Part shown: piece by piece, positions 1-7,502 of the stretch
Numbering within the stretch: position 1 is the first letter of the stretch
How the letters are laid out: each line of letters starts with the position of its first letter
NCBI GenBank assembly: GCA_020430865.1
Contig: JAGQIY010001038.1
Location: forward strand, 1-14,400
Direction: 5' to 3'
Source: Myxococcales bacterium
Lineage (GTDB): Bacteria; Myxococcota; Polyangia; Polyangiales; Polyangiaceae
DNA: 14,400 nt
The notes under the pieces: generated by a model
The model's input: the letters and a program-made list of their open reading frames with translations, nothing else
What the model was told of the DNA's origin: nothing
Databases searched by the model: none
Translations under genes and position numbers: made by a program

Positions 1-418
1 CTACTTCCACAACGCGGTCTATGGACGCGTCTTCAGCACCGAGAACCTGATGGACCCCATCGCAGTGCCGGATCTGCTCGACACGTTGAATTCCCGGTGG
101 AAAGTCATCCTGGTGGGTGACGCGGCGATGGCGCCAGGTGAACTCCTGGGGTCGGGCCCCTGGGGTTCGCCCTATGGACTCAACACGTTCGGCGATGGTC
201 CGACGGGGCTGGACTGGTTCGTGCACATCGCCTCGAAGTTCGATCACTCCGTGTGGCTGAATCCGGATCCCCCCCGCTACTGGGGCGGAGGGACCTGCAA
301 GGCGATCGGCTCCGTGTTCCCGATGTTCCACCTCACCCTCGAGGGGCTCACCGAGGCGATGGCGCGGCTCTCGAAGGGCTCAGTGGCCGCACCCCACCAC
401 CACACCGTCGGCCGCTAG
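1..418 (+). CDS. VWA domain CoxE-like protein, C-terminal part (5' end outside window)
   Basis: The reading frame is open from base 2 and 138 residues are visible; the start lies upstream of the window. The fragment begins with YFHN, continues with the core strand VILVGDAAMAPGEL, and ends with SVWLNPDPPRYW and FPMFHLTLEGLTEAM. These are the C-terminal landmarks of the VWA/CoxE-like family (COG3552 type), a von Willebrand A fold whose members usually lie beside a MoxR-type AAA ATPase and act as its partner in assembly or remodelling of protein complexes. The MIDAS metal site would be in the missing N-terminal part, so metal binding cannot be judged. The tail after the domain is short and His-rich (APHHHTVGR). 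The stop codon overlaps the stop of the convergent gene. Family assignment is fairly sure; the cellular target is unknown. Confidence 0.8.
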   Translation, partial: YFHNAVYGRVFSTENLMDPIAVPDLLDTLNSRWKVILVGDAAMAPGELLGSGPWGSPYGLNTFGDGPTGLDWFVHIASKFDHSVWLNPDPPRYWGGGTCKAIGSVFPMFHLTLEGLTEAMARLSKGSVAAPHHHTVGR

Positions 419-1032
419 GGGGCCGCAGAGGAAGGCGGAGCAGCCGGCTCCGCTGGCACGAACGTCCCCGGCAGACCAGGCGCGGGCGCGGACGTGACCG
501 AGGTCAGACCCCGGGGGACGGGAACCTGCGCTTCGCGCGCTCGGACGTGCTTGGCGATGTCCTCGACGGGCTTGCTCTGGTCGAGGTCTGCGAAGAACTG
601 AGGCCCGGGCCGCTCGTTGGTGGCGGTCAACGAGTAGCGCTTGGTTTGCACCAGACTGCCTTCCTGGGCTCCGAGCTGGACTCGCGCAACGAACAGGGCG
701 CTGGGCCGCACGACCTCGATACGGATGGCGTTGTCGTCAACGCGGATCCCTCGCACCTTCCACCCGCCCTCGAGCTCGTCTCCCCGTGCGAGACCTAGCA
801 AAGCTCGAACGTCCGCGGGTGGCTCCTTCGTTGATTCCGCGGGGAACCAGTGGTCGAGGACTCGCAGCTGGAACTCGTCCTTCGTCATCCAGGGTAGGCT
901 CGGAGGGATCTTGCGGTGCGGCGGTGGCTTGACGCTCGTGATGAGGAGCACGGCCGCGAGGCTGATCACGACCATCGCGAGGAAGCGGGTCGGGGGCTTC
1001 GTCTTGCGCTGTTCGGTGCTCGGCGGCGTCAA
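415..1032 (-). CDS. Hypothetical single-pass membrane protein
   Basis: A 205-residue protein that I do not recognise. The N-terminus is basic (RKTKPPTRF), followed by one hydrophobic segment at about 17-33 (AMVVISLAAVLLITSV) with no lipobox. This suggests an anchored protein with an exported C-terminal domain. The exported part (about 45-165) is a mixed alpha/beta-looking domain; the last 40 residues are rich in Pro, Ala and Ser and probably disordered. The start is TTG at 1032, one base after the chemoreceptor stop codon, so the two genes are probably translationally coupled. An ATG at residue 20 (975) would remove the charged flank of the membrane segment and is less likely. The neighbourhood suggests, but does not prove, a link to the receptor. 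The stop codon overlaps that of the VWA gene. Confidence 0.75.
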   Translation of the reverse strand: MTPPSTEQRKTKPPTRFLAMVVISLAAVLLITSVKPPPHRKIPPSLPWMTKDEFQLRVLDHWFPAESTKEPPADVRALLGLARGDELEGGWKVRGIRVDDNAIRIEVVRPSALFVARVQLGAQEGSLVQTKRYSLTATNERPGPQFFADLDQSKPVEDIAKHVRAREAQVPVPRGLTSVTSAPAPGLPGTFVPAEPAAPPSSAAP

Positions 1033-1033
1033 G

Positions 1034-2827
1034 TCACTTCACCAGCTGCTTCAGGTGCTTGGTGTTCTCGAGCAGTTCCTTGAGCGCGATGTCCTGATGA
1101 CGGGCGGCTTCCTCGATCTGGGTCGCGGCGGCGAGCGCTGCTTCCGAGCCGCGGGCCTGTTGACGGTGCGAGACGTTCAGCTGATTCACCATGTTGCTGA
1201 TGTTCTCGATCGCCTGGGTGATCTGGCGGCCTCCACGGGTCTGCTCCTGGCTCGAGCGTTCCACCTGCTGGCTGATGGTGCGCATCTTCTCGCCGCTCTT
1301 CATGATCAGCTCGGAGCCTCGGGCCTGTTGAGCGGTCGCGGCGGCGATCTGCTGGACCGTCTCGGCGATGCGCCCGATGGCGTCGGTGACCTGCTTGCTT
1401 CCCTTCGCCTGCTCCACCGTCGCGCGCGCGATGGCCCGCACCATGTTGGTGCTCTTCTGGGAGCTCTCGAGGATCTTCTTCAGAGCCCGCTCGGCCTCGT
1501 TGCTGACCTCCACGCCTCGGTCGACGTTCTGAGCACCGCGCTCCACCGCCTGGATCGCGTTCTTGCTCTCGGCCTGGATGGTCTTGATGAGATCGGCGAT
1601 CTCCTTGGTGCTCGCGCCGGCGCGCTCGGCGAGATCCTTGATCTCATCGGCGACGACGGCGAACCCCTTGCCGTGTTCCCCCGCCTGCGCGGCGATGATG
1701 GCAGCGTTCAGCGCGAGCAGGTTGGTCTGTTCCGCGACCTCGTCGATCACGTTGAGGATCTGACCGATGGCATCGATCCGCGAACCGAGGTTCGAAATGA
1801 CCGCCACCGCCTCCTGGCTGCTCTCCTTGATCCGGTAGATCTCGCCGATCGTCTTCAGGATGGACTCGGCGCCGCGCTCGGCGTCTTGCGCCACCTCTTC
1901 GGACAGCCGCGCCGTCTCGTTGGCGTTCGATTGCACCTGGTCAATCGAGACGTCCATCTCGTTCATGCTGGAGCTGGTCTCCTCGGCGGTGAGCGAGAGG
2001 GCGTCGACGTTCTTGGCGACCTCCTTGATGGAGTACGCCATCTCCTCGATGGAGGCGACGGTCTCGCGCACGCTCGCGCCGAGCTCCCCGATGTTCTCCG
2101 CTACCTCGTCGTTCGTGGCGGTCATCTCCAGGATGCTGGAGCTGCTCTCCTCGGCGCTGCCCGCGAGGACCTCCACGTGCTGGGCGATCTCGCGCAGGTT
2201 CGAGGTGACCTCCTTGATGTGGGCGCCCGCCTGCTCCGAGCTCTCCAGCTGGTGGACGACGCCCTCGGACAGCATGTTCACGGCTTGGGACAGCGCCTCG
2301 GCGGCGGCGTGGGCCTGGCCCAGGCGCTGACTCCAGGTGCCATGTTCGTCCTCCAGGGAGGCGAGCTGGATGCGCAGGGTCTCCAGCTCCTCGGAGTCGA
2401 CCCCTGGCTGATTCCGTAGGGATTCAAGCTCTGCCTCCCGCTCGCTCAGAGCACGATTCAACCGCTCCAGCTGCTTCTGCAGGTCTCGGGTCCTGTCGTC
2501 ACTGCCAGCCTCCAGCTCGCGGATGCGATCCTTGGCGTCGCCGATCGTCTCCACCAGGTTGCCGAGTTCCTCGTACAGCGCCGAGACCTGCTCTGGCGCG
2601 CCCTCGGGCGCGCTGACCGACTTGCCCATGCCGGCGCGACGGATCGCGTTGCGGATGCCGTCGAGCTTGGGGCCCGCCGCGGAGCCGGCGAACAACAGCG
2701 CGGCGACTCCGCCGACACCAGCGATGAGCGCGGCAGTCATGGCGTTGTCCTTGCCGACGAGGGCGCCGATCGCCGCGGCGACGATCACCAACAAGAGTCC
2801 GAGAAGCTGGCGCTGAGAGAGTGTCAT
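1034..2827 (-). CDS. Methyl-accepting chemotaxis protein without periplasmic sensor domain
   Basis: A 597-residue chemoreceptor that would control a CheA/CheW-type kinase. Two hydrophobic segments (about 8-24 and 29-50) are separated by only a few residues, so there is no extracellular ligand domain. A coiled-coil linker follows at about 80-180, then the long antiparallel signalling hairpin (about 190-597). The tip at 361-411 contains [26 protein letters not shown] and LAERAG, diagnostic of MCPs. Both arms show exact 28-residue (four-heptad) periodicity: an xxEM motif ends at Met235, Met263 and Met291, and QxxG motifs place Gly at 476, 504, 532 and 560. At the tip, the positions of Tsr Glu385 and Arg388 are Ile378 and Gln381. 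There is no C-terminal NWETF-like tether for CheR. ATG 2827 is chosen because it sits just before the membrane segment; the upstream extension is Arg-rich and unlike protein. No good Shine-Dalgarno is seen. Confidence 0.95.
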   Translation of the reverse strand: MTLSQRQLLGLLLVIVAAAIGALVGKDNAMTAALIAGVGGVAALLFAGSAAGPKLDGIRNAIRRAGMGKSVSAPEGAPEQVSALYEELGNLVETIGDAKDRIRELEAGSDDRTRDLQKQLERLNRALSEREAELESLRNQPGVDSEELETLRIQLASLEDEHGTWSQRLGQAHAAAEALSQAVNMLSEGVVHQLESSEQAGAHIKEVTSNLREIAQHVEVLAGSAEESSSSILEMTATNDEVAENIGELGASVRETVASIEEMAYSIKEVAKNVDALSLTAEETSSSMNEMDVSIDQVQSNANETARLSEEVAQDAERGAESILKTIGEIYRIKESSQEAVAVISNLGSRIDAIGQILNVIDEVAEQTNLLALNAAIIAAQAGEHGKGFAVVADEIKDLAERAGASTKEIADLIKTIQAESKNAIQAVERGAQNVDRGVEVSNEAERALKKILESSQKSTNMVRAIARATVEQAKGSKQVTDAIGRIAETVQQIAAATAQQARGSELIMKSGEKMRTISQQVERSSQEQTRGGRQITQAIENISNMVNQLNVSHRQQARGSEAALAAATQIEEAARHQDIALKELLENTKHLKQLVK

Positions 2828-3055
2828 GTGGTGCGTTTGCTGGCGGCTACTGGTGGCCCGCGTGTGGCCCCCGATAGCCCTGGAAATTCCTGGTCGAAGC
2901 GTGGCGGAGGTCAGCTCAGCCGTCGGGCAAGGCTCGAGGACGGACAGAGTATTGGGCCAGTTGCTGGCAAACAAGAAACTTGGAGCCCGCCGAAATCGCG
3001 CCGTGCCGCGCCTCTCCACGGCGAGCCTGCACCGGGCGCAGATGTACAGTGGTGC

Positions 3056-4723
3056 CTACTGAGGCTCGCGCGTCGATGGGGGGGCCTCGGACAGGAGCGG
3101 CGGACCAGCGACGGGCAGGGTGACGCGAAAGCACGCGCCTCCTGCTGGCCTGTCTTCGTAGGCGATGTCACCGCCGTGCTCCACCACGATGCGCTGGACG
3201 ATCGCCAGTCCGAGGCCGGTACCGTGTGGCTTGGTGGTCACGTAGGGCTGGAAGAGGCGTTCCTGAATCTCGGATGGGATGCCTGGACCGTTGTCCTCGA
3301 CCCGCATCTCGATCTGAGAAGCATCCAGCGGTCGCACGTGGACACGGACCTCCGGCGCGGCCACGTCCCGACAGGCGTCGATGGCGTTCTGCAGCAAATT
3401 CGTCACGACCTGGACCATCTGATCGGCGTCGGCCTGGACTTCAGGGCAAGGCTCGAATCCAAAGCTGATCTCCGCTCCCGTGTTCTCGTGGAGCATCACC
3501 ACCTTGCGCACGCTCTCGACCACGTTGAGCGGGGCTGGGTTCGGCGCCGGCAGGCGCGCGAAGCGAGTGAACTCGGAGACGATGGTGTTGATGCGCCGCA
3601 CCTCGTCGAGGACCGTGCGCGTGGCTTCGTCGAAGTACTCGTCGAAGGCTTCGTCGTTCCGCGCGCGCAGGCGACGCAAGGTCTCGACGGCGGCACGGAT
3701 CGGAGCCAGCGGGTTCTTGATCTCGTGGGCTACCTGGCGTGCGATCTCTCGCCGTGCGGCAATGCGCTCGGTCGCCGCCAGGCGCTTGCGCAGGGCCGCC
3801 AGGTCGAGGATCGCCTTGTTGAACGAGTCCGCGAGCTCGCGCAGCTCACGGCCGCCACGACCGCGCACGGGCTGGGGGTTGCCCACCACCACCGCGCGCG
3901 CCTGCTCCGAGAGGTCCGCGATTGGGCGAGCGAGGCCACGCGCCATCAGCATCGAGAGCAGCAGCGCGACGCCCAGAGTGACGCCTCCGATCGCCAGGAT
4001 CGTTCCGTCCAGGTGCTTGAGGGCTTCCAGCAGCGGTACTCTGGACTTGGTGGCGATCAGGGTGATCCCGCCGAGCTCTTCCAGCTGCAGGCGTTCGACC
4101 ATCAGCGCCTTGGGCGTCTTCGACCCCGTTGCCACGCGGAGCTGGACGCCGTGCGCGCGACCGACGTCTTCCAGGAGACGGTTCAAGTGGCGGGCAGCGT
4201 AGACGCCGATCCACACCTTACCCAGGCGTCGAGTGCAGTGTGCCTCGATCGCGAGCGGTTCGCCCTTGCCCCCGCGGACACCCGCAGCTTGACTTGGCTT
4301 GGCGATTCGCGACGCGAGCTTCTTGTCCGTCGCGCCCACGACCAGGTTTGGGTGGACCGCTCCGAGGATCTCGCCCTCACTGGTGATGAGCACGAGCTCG
4401 TCTACCCTCAGCGCCTTCCGCATGTCAGGCACGCGCAGGCTCGCCGCGAGTCTGCGTCCCGAGTCGAGGCGGCCGGTCGACAAGTCGATCAGCGTGCTGT
4501 CGAGGGTCGGGTCGTGGCGACAGATCGGCTCGACCATCTCCGGCAAGCTCGTGATCTCCGCTCCTAGCTGTTCGTTCAGGCGGGAGACGGCCTCCCTGAA
4601 CTGCTCGCGAAAGCGCTCCTCTTCCGTGCTGCGCCAGGCTTCGCGCACGCCGAAACCGACCGCCGCGGTCACCGCGATGGTGAGGACGGCGATGGCGAGC
4701 ATGAGACGCTGCGCGAGAGTCAC
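3056..4723 (-). CDS. NtrY-type membrane sensor histidine kinase
   Basis: A 555-residue kinase. Order of parts: transmembrane segment 1 (about 8-26), a periplasmic domain of about 210 residues with a Cache/PAS-like stretch (VLITSEGEILGAVHPN, 111-126), transmembrane segment 2 (about 241-260), HAMP (about 261-313), HisKA with phospho-acceptor His333 in VAHEIKNPLAPIR, then HATPase with the N box (Asn442, Asn446), G1 box DNGPGIP (477-483), F box FQPYVTTK (491-498) and G2 box GTGLGLAI (501-508). All residues needed for ATP binding and autophosphorylation are present. No response regulator lies in the window, so it is an orphan here; the NtrY-like H box suggests an NtrC-type partner elsewhere. The start is GTG, supported by an AGGA seven bases upstream. 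It lies 228 bp before the chemoreceptor on the same strand, so co-transcription is possible but not shown. Confidence 0.95.
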   Translation of the reverse strand: MTLAQRLMLAIAVLTIAVTAAVGFGVREAWRSTEEERFREQFREAVSRLNEQLGAEITSLPEMVEPICRHDPTLDSTLIDLSTGRLDSGRRLAASLRVPDMRKALRVDELVLITSEGEILGAVHPNLVVGATDKKLASRIAKPSQAAGVRGGKGEPLAIEAHCTRRLGKVWIGVYAARHLNRLLEDVGRAHGVQLRVATGSKTPKALMVERLQLEELGGITLIATKSRVPLLEALKHLDGTILAIGGVTLGVALLLSMLMARGLARPIADLSEQARAVVVGNPQPVRGRGGRELRELADSFNKAILDLAALRKRLAATERIAARREIARQVAHEIKNPLAPIRAAVETLRRLRARNDEAFDEYFDEATRTVLDEVRRINTIVSEFTRFARLPAPNPAPLNVVESVRKVVMLHENTGAEISFGFEPCPEVQADADQMVQVVTNLLQNAIDACRDVAAPEVRVHVRPLDASQIEMRVEDNGPGIPSEIQERLFQPYVTTKPHGTGLGLAIVQRIVVEHGGDIAYEDRPAGGACFRVTLPVAGPPLLSEAPPSTREPQ

Positions 4724-4730
4724 GGGGGCA

Positions 4731-4735
4731 TCCTA
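4731..4735 (-). promoter_or_regulatory. Ribosome binding site of the sensor kinase
   Basis: The minus strand reads TAGGA, with seven bases between AGGA and the GTG at 4723. An ATG that overlaps the AGGA (4731) reaches a stop after three codons, so GTG 4723 is the supported start. This is one of the few recognisable Shine-Dalgarno sites in the window. Confidence 0.55.
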
Positions 4736-4784
4736 CGCTAACGCGCCCAGCTGACGCAGGATTCCGCCTTCCCGTTGCGCGGGG

Positions 4785-4813
4785 CACGGCGGGCTTCTAC
4801 GGTGCCCGCCGTG
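4785..4813 (+). promoter_or_regulatory. Perfect 10-bp inverted repeat covering the GTG start
   Basis: CACGGCGGGC at 4785-4794 is the exact reverse complement of GCCCGCCGTG at 4804-4813, with a 9-base loop (TTCTACGGT). In the mRNA of the downstream lipoprotein this would form a very GC-rich hairpin whose right arm contains the proposed GTG start (4811-4813), so it could limit translation. It lies in the 87-bp divergent region and could instead be a protein-binding operator. If the gene really starts at the in-frame TTG at 4775, the repeat is coding. The symmetry is seen directly; the role is inferred. Confidence 0.45.
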
Positions 4814-7444
4814 AAGAGCCAGCGCTTCAGCACGCGGATCTCGACCCTCGCCCTGCTCGCGGCCGTCGGTTGCGGTGCGAGGAACCAAGAGCCCACCGAG
4901 TTGCCTCGTCGTCCGAAGGGCGCGATGTCGAAGGACGGACCCGTCGCCAACGTCGAGGTGACGGGGCTTCGCTCCCACGTCTTCGCCAAGGTGCCGGGCG
5001 GCACCATGGGGCCGTACATCGGTTCGAGCTCCGCGGGCAGCATGGCGATCTGGGCGGCCAGCAAGAAGTCGAGCACCGCGTGGTTCAGTCAGGCTCTCGA
5101 CGCCAGGGGGCAGCCGCAAGGCGACGTCCACGAGCTGGGAGCGGCGGGCGGCGAGATCGGGTTGGCGACGGTGAAACCCGTTGGCGACGCGAAGCCTGGT
5201 GGTCCGCTCAAGGCCAACGGGTTTGCGCTGCTCTACACCGAGAAGAGCGCTGCCGAGGAGACGATCGGGCTGCTCGCGGTGGGCCCGGGGGGCGAGCTGG
5301 CGAGCGGCCCGATGGCGTTGACTCGCGCCTCCAGTGCGGTGTTGTGGCTGTCTGCGGTGCCGACCAAGCGGGGCGCGCTCGCGCTCTGGGCGGTCAGGGG
5401 GGAGGGGAAGGCCGAGCTCTGGGCGATGGACCTAAACGATGCCACAGGGAAACGCGCTGCGCCGTTCAGCAAGGCCGCTCGCGCCTGGCAGGCGGTGCCC
5501 TTCGCCGGCGGCGCCGCGGTCGCCTGGGTGGAGGCGGGAAGCGCCGCGGGCAGCAACGGTCCGGTGATGCTCGCCTTCCTGGATGAGCAAGGCGGCCTGA
5601 AGGGCAAGCCGCTGCAGGTCAGTGGCACCGCCAGCGCACAGCTGGATCTGGACCTTGCAGTCAGCTCCCATGGGCTCGTCGTTGGCTGGTCCGACAGCAA
5701 GAACCTCGAGCCAAGGATCCAGCTCGCGCTGGTGGATCCCCAGGGCAAGCTGCTGGTTCCTCCCGCAGCCAGCCTGCCCGGCGCCGGGGAGCAGGCGCTC
5801 GTCGACGTCGTCGCGCCCGCGCAAGGTCTCGGCCCAGCCTACGCCGTCTGGGAGACCCCTGGCCTGACCAGCGAGCGCGATCGCTGGCTCGAGGTCGCCA
5901 GCTTGACCGCTCAGCTCAAGCCCGACAAGCGCGCCAGGCTGCGAGTGGTCGGCGGGGACACGGTGCCCGAGATCGTCGCAACCACGGCCGGCCTCGCCGC
6001 GCTCACCCTGGCCGAGAACTGCCCGGAGGACGTGGAGTCGTGCGATGACGCCGACCTCTTGCCGACCTTCGTTCGCTTCGACAGCAAGCTCGAGGTGACG
6101 GCTAGCGAACCGCTGCGAACGAACGAGCTCCCCAAGGGGATCAACGTTGCTTGGGGGCTGTCCTGTCCTCGGGAGAGCTGCTTCGCGCTCGCCGCGGACA
6201 ATCGGAATCCCGCGCAGCTCTTCAGCGTGGAGCTGGCGCCCACGGAGACGGCATTCCGGGCCGCGGCGGAGACCTGGACACCGGAGTCGCCGCCCAGGCT
6301 GGAGAGCAATCAGGCGCTGGCGATGGGAGACCCCCTCAGCGACGTTTCCGTGGTGAAGCAAGGCTCGGAGTCGCTGGTCGCTTGGCTGACCTTCTTCGAC
6401 CCCTCCACGCCCTACACGCGACGCAAGACGCCTGCGCCAGACGGTCGCTTCGATCCCGTGCGCGCGTTGCTCAAGGTTCGTGGCGTGGCGGCGGACGGGA
6501 CCCCCGGGAGCGTCGAGACCATCTCCTACCGCGCTCGCTCCCTCGGTGGAGCCGCCTTGAGCGCCGGTGACCCGAAGGGCAAGGAGGCGCTGCTGGCTTG
6601 GAGCGCGCTCGACAACAAGGTGCCACAGGTCTTCGTGACCTTGCTGGGTGCGGGGGGAAAGAAGCTGCGCCAGCAGATGTTGACGCGGGCACCCGGCGAG
6701 GTGAGCGACATTGGCGCAGGGTACGTGCCGGACTCCGCGCAGGGCGCTGGCGGCTGGATCGTTGGCTGGGTCGACGAGCGAAACGGGGACCCCGAGGTGT
6801 ACGCAGCACGCATCGGCAAGGGGCTGCAGCGCATTGGTCCCGATCGCAGGATAACCTCGGCGACCGGCGCGGCCACGGACGTTCGTGTGTTGCCGCGCGG
6901 AGATAAAACGTGGCTTGTCTGGTCCGAAGCTCGAGACGCTGCGGCCGCGGGAGTCGCTGACATCTTCGTGGCCGGCCTCAAGAGCTCCACCGCGGAGCCT
7001 CTGCCTGGACAGCGCGCGTTGCTGAAGACGAAGGGCCATTCGCACTCGCCTGCGGTGGCGCTCGCTGCAAGCAAGCCGGTCGTCGCCTGGCTGGAGGAGG
7101 GAGCGGAGGCTGGAGTTCGCATCGCCGTGCTGAGCGAGTCGGGTGCGCCGGAGCAGGAGCCCCTCGCCCTCGAGTTACCCGACGCCGCGCGGCCGACCTC
7201 GCTGAGCCTCGAGTGCGATGGCCAGCTCTGCCACGGAGTGGTGAGCGCGGCCCGTGGCGCCGCCTCCGAGCTGTATGCCTTCACCGTGCGCCCCCCCACC
7301 GCCGTGGTGAAGGTGCGACGCCTGGCGCGCCTGGAAGGGCCAAGCGAGCAGACCGCCGCCCCCGCGCTGCTGGGCAACAGCCTCTTCTTCGCGGATCAGC
7401 GCGAAGGGCGTGGCTACTTGCGTCAGGCAGGAATCGCCTGGTGA
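4811..7444 (+). CDS. Large secreted lipoprotein with beta-propeller-like repeats
   Basis: An 877-residue protein of unknown function. From GTG 4811 the N-terminus is a clean lipoprotein signal: basic KSQRFSTR, hydrophobic ISTLALLAAVG, then lipid-acceptor Cys21. A TTG at 4775 would add 12 residues and is less convincing. The mature part is built of recurring blocks of roughly 50-60 residues with a strand like LVAW, VVGW or LVWS followed by a loop and a second strand naming a value (for example AWVEAGS, GWSDSKN, AWLTFFD, GWVDERNGDPEVYAARI, VWSEARD, AWLEEGA). The WxDxRxGDxEVYAxR type block is common in secreted beta-propeller proteins. Cysteines occur as three close pairs, 404/411, 452/457 and 802/807, fitting disulfides outside the cytoplasm. 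It is probably anchored in the outer membrane or surface exposed. No catalytic motif is seen. It is divergent from the kinase gene and convergent with the esterase. Confidence 0.85.
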   Translation: MKSQRFSTRISTLALLAAVGCGARNQEPTELPRRPKGAMSKDGPVANVEVTGLRSHVFAKVPGGTMGPYIGSSSAGSMAIWAASKKSSTAWFSQALDARGQPQGDVHELGAAGGEIGLATVKPVGDAKPGGPLKANGFALLYTEKSAAEETIGLLAVGPGGELASGPMALTRASSAVLWLSAVPTKRGALALWAVRGEGKAELWAMDLNDATGKRAAPFSKAARAWQAVPFAGGAAVAWVEAGSAAGSNGPVMLAFLDEQGGLKGKPLQVSGTASAQLDLDLAVSSHGLVVGWSDSKNLEPRIQLALVDPQGKLLVPPAASLPGAGEQALVDVVAPAQGLGPAYAVWETPGLTSERDRWLEVASLTAQLKPDKRARLRVVGGDTVPEIVATTAGLAALTLAENCPEDVESCDDADLLPTFVRFDSKLEVTASEPLRTNELPKGINVAWGLSCPRESCFALAADNRNPAQLFSVELAPTETAFRAAAETWTPESPPRLESNQALAMGDPLSDVSVVKQGSESLVAWLTFFDPSTPYTRRKTPAPDGRFDPVRALLKVRGVAADGTPGSVETISYRARSLGGAALSAGDPKGKEALLAWSALDNKVPQVFVTLLGAGGKKLRQQMLTRAPGEVSDIGAGYVPDSAQGAGGWIVGWVDERNGDPEVYAARIGKGLQRIGPDRRITSATGAATDVRVLPRGDKTWLVWSEARDAAAAGVADIFVAGLKSSTAEPLPGQRALLKTKGHSHSPAVALAASKPVVAWLEEGAEAGVRIAVLSESGAPEQEPLALELPDAARPTSLSLECDGQLCHGVVSAARGAASELYAFTVRPPTAVVKVRRLARLEGPSEQTAAPALLGNSLFFADQREGRGYLRQAGIAW

Positions 7445-7502
7445 ATCCGCCTGGCGCCGCCGCGGTTCGCGCTTTGCCTGCGAGCTGACGGCCGCGTGTC
7501 GT

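Noticed and set aside
641..2419. 592-codon open frame on the plus strand opposite the chemoreceptor
   Set aside because: It is the antisense shadow of a clear MCP gene in GC-rich DNA; the translation is Leu/Asp/Gly/Arg-rich and has no recognisable domain.
2948..2974. Possible promoter for the chemoreceptor (TTGTTT and AATACT on the minus strand)
   Set aside because: The spacer is only 15 bases and both boxes are weak, so it does not stand out from chance.
3000..3022. 6-bp inverted repeat GCCGTG/CACGGC after the sensor kinase gene
   Set aside because: The loop is 11 bases and there is no T run, so it is not a convincing terminator.
2828..4567. 579-codon open frame on the plus strand opposite the sensor kinase
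   Set aside because: The opposite strand encodes a complete histidine kinase with all boxes. This frame is Arg/Asp/His-rich and has no domain.
5432..7045. 537-codon open frame on the minus strand opposite the large lipoprotein
   Set aside because: The plus strand has a proper lipoprotein signal and repeats; the antisense product looks like random GC-rich translation.
7445..7502. Convergent gap between the large lipoprotein and the esterase
   Set aside because: Searched for a terminator; only a 4-bp CGCG repeat was found, with no T run.
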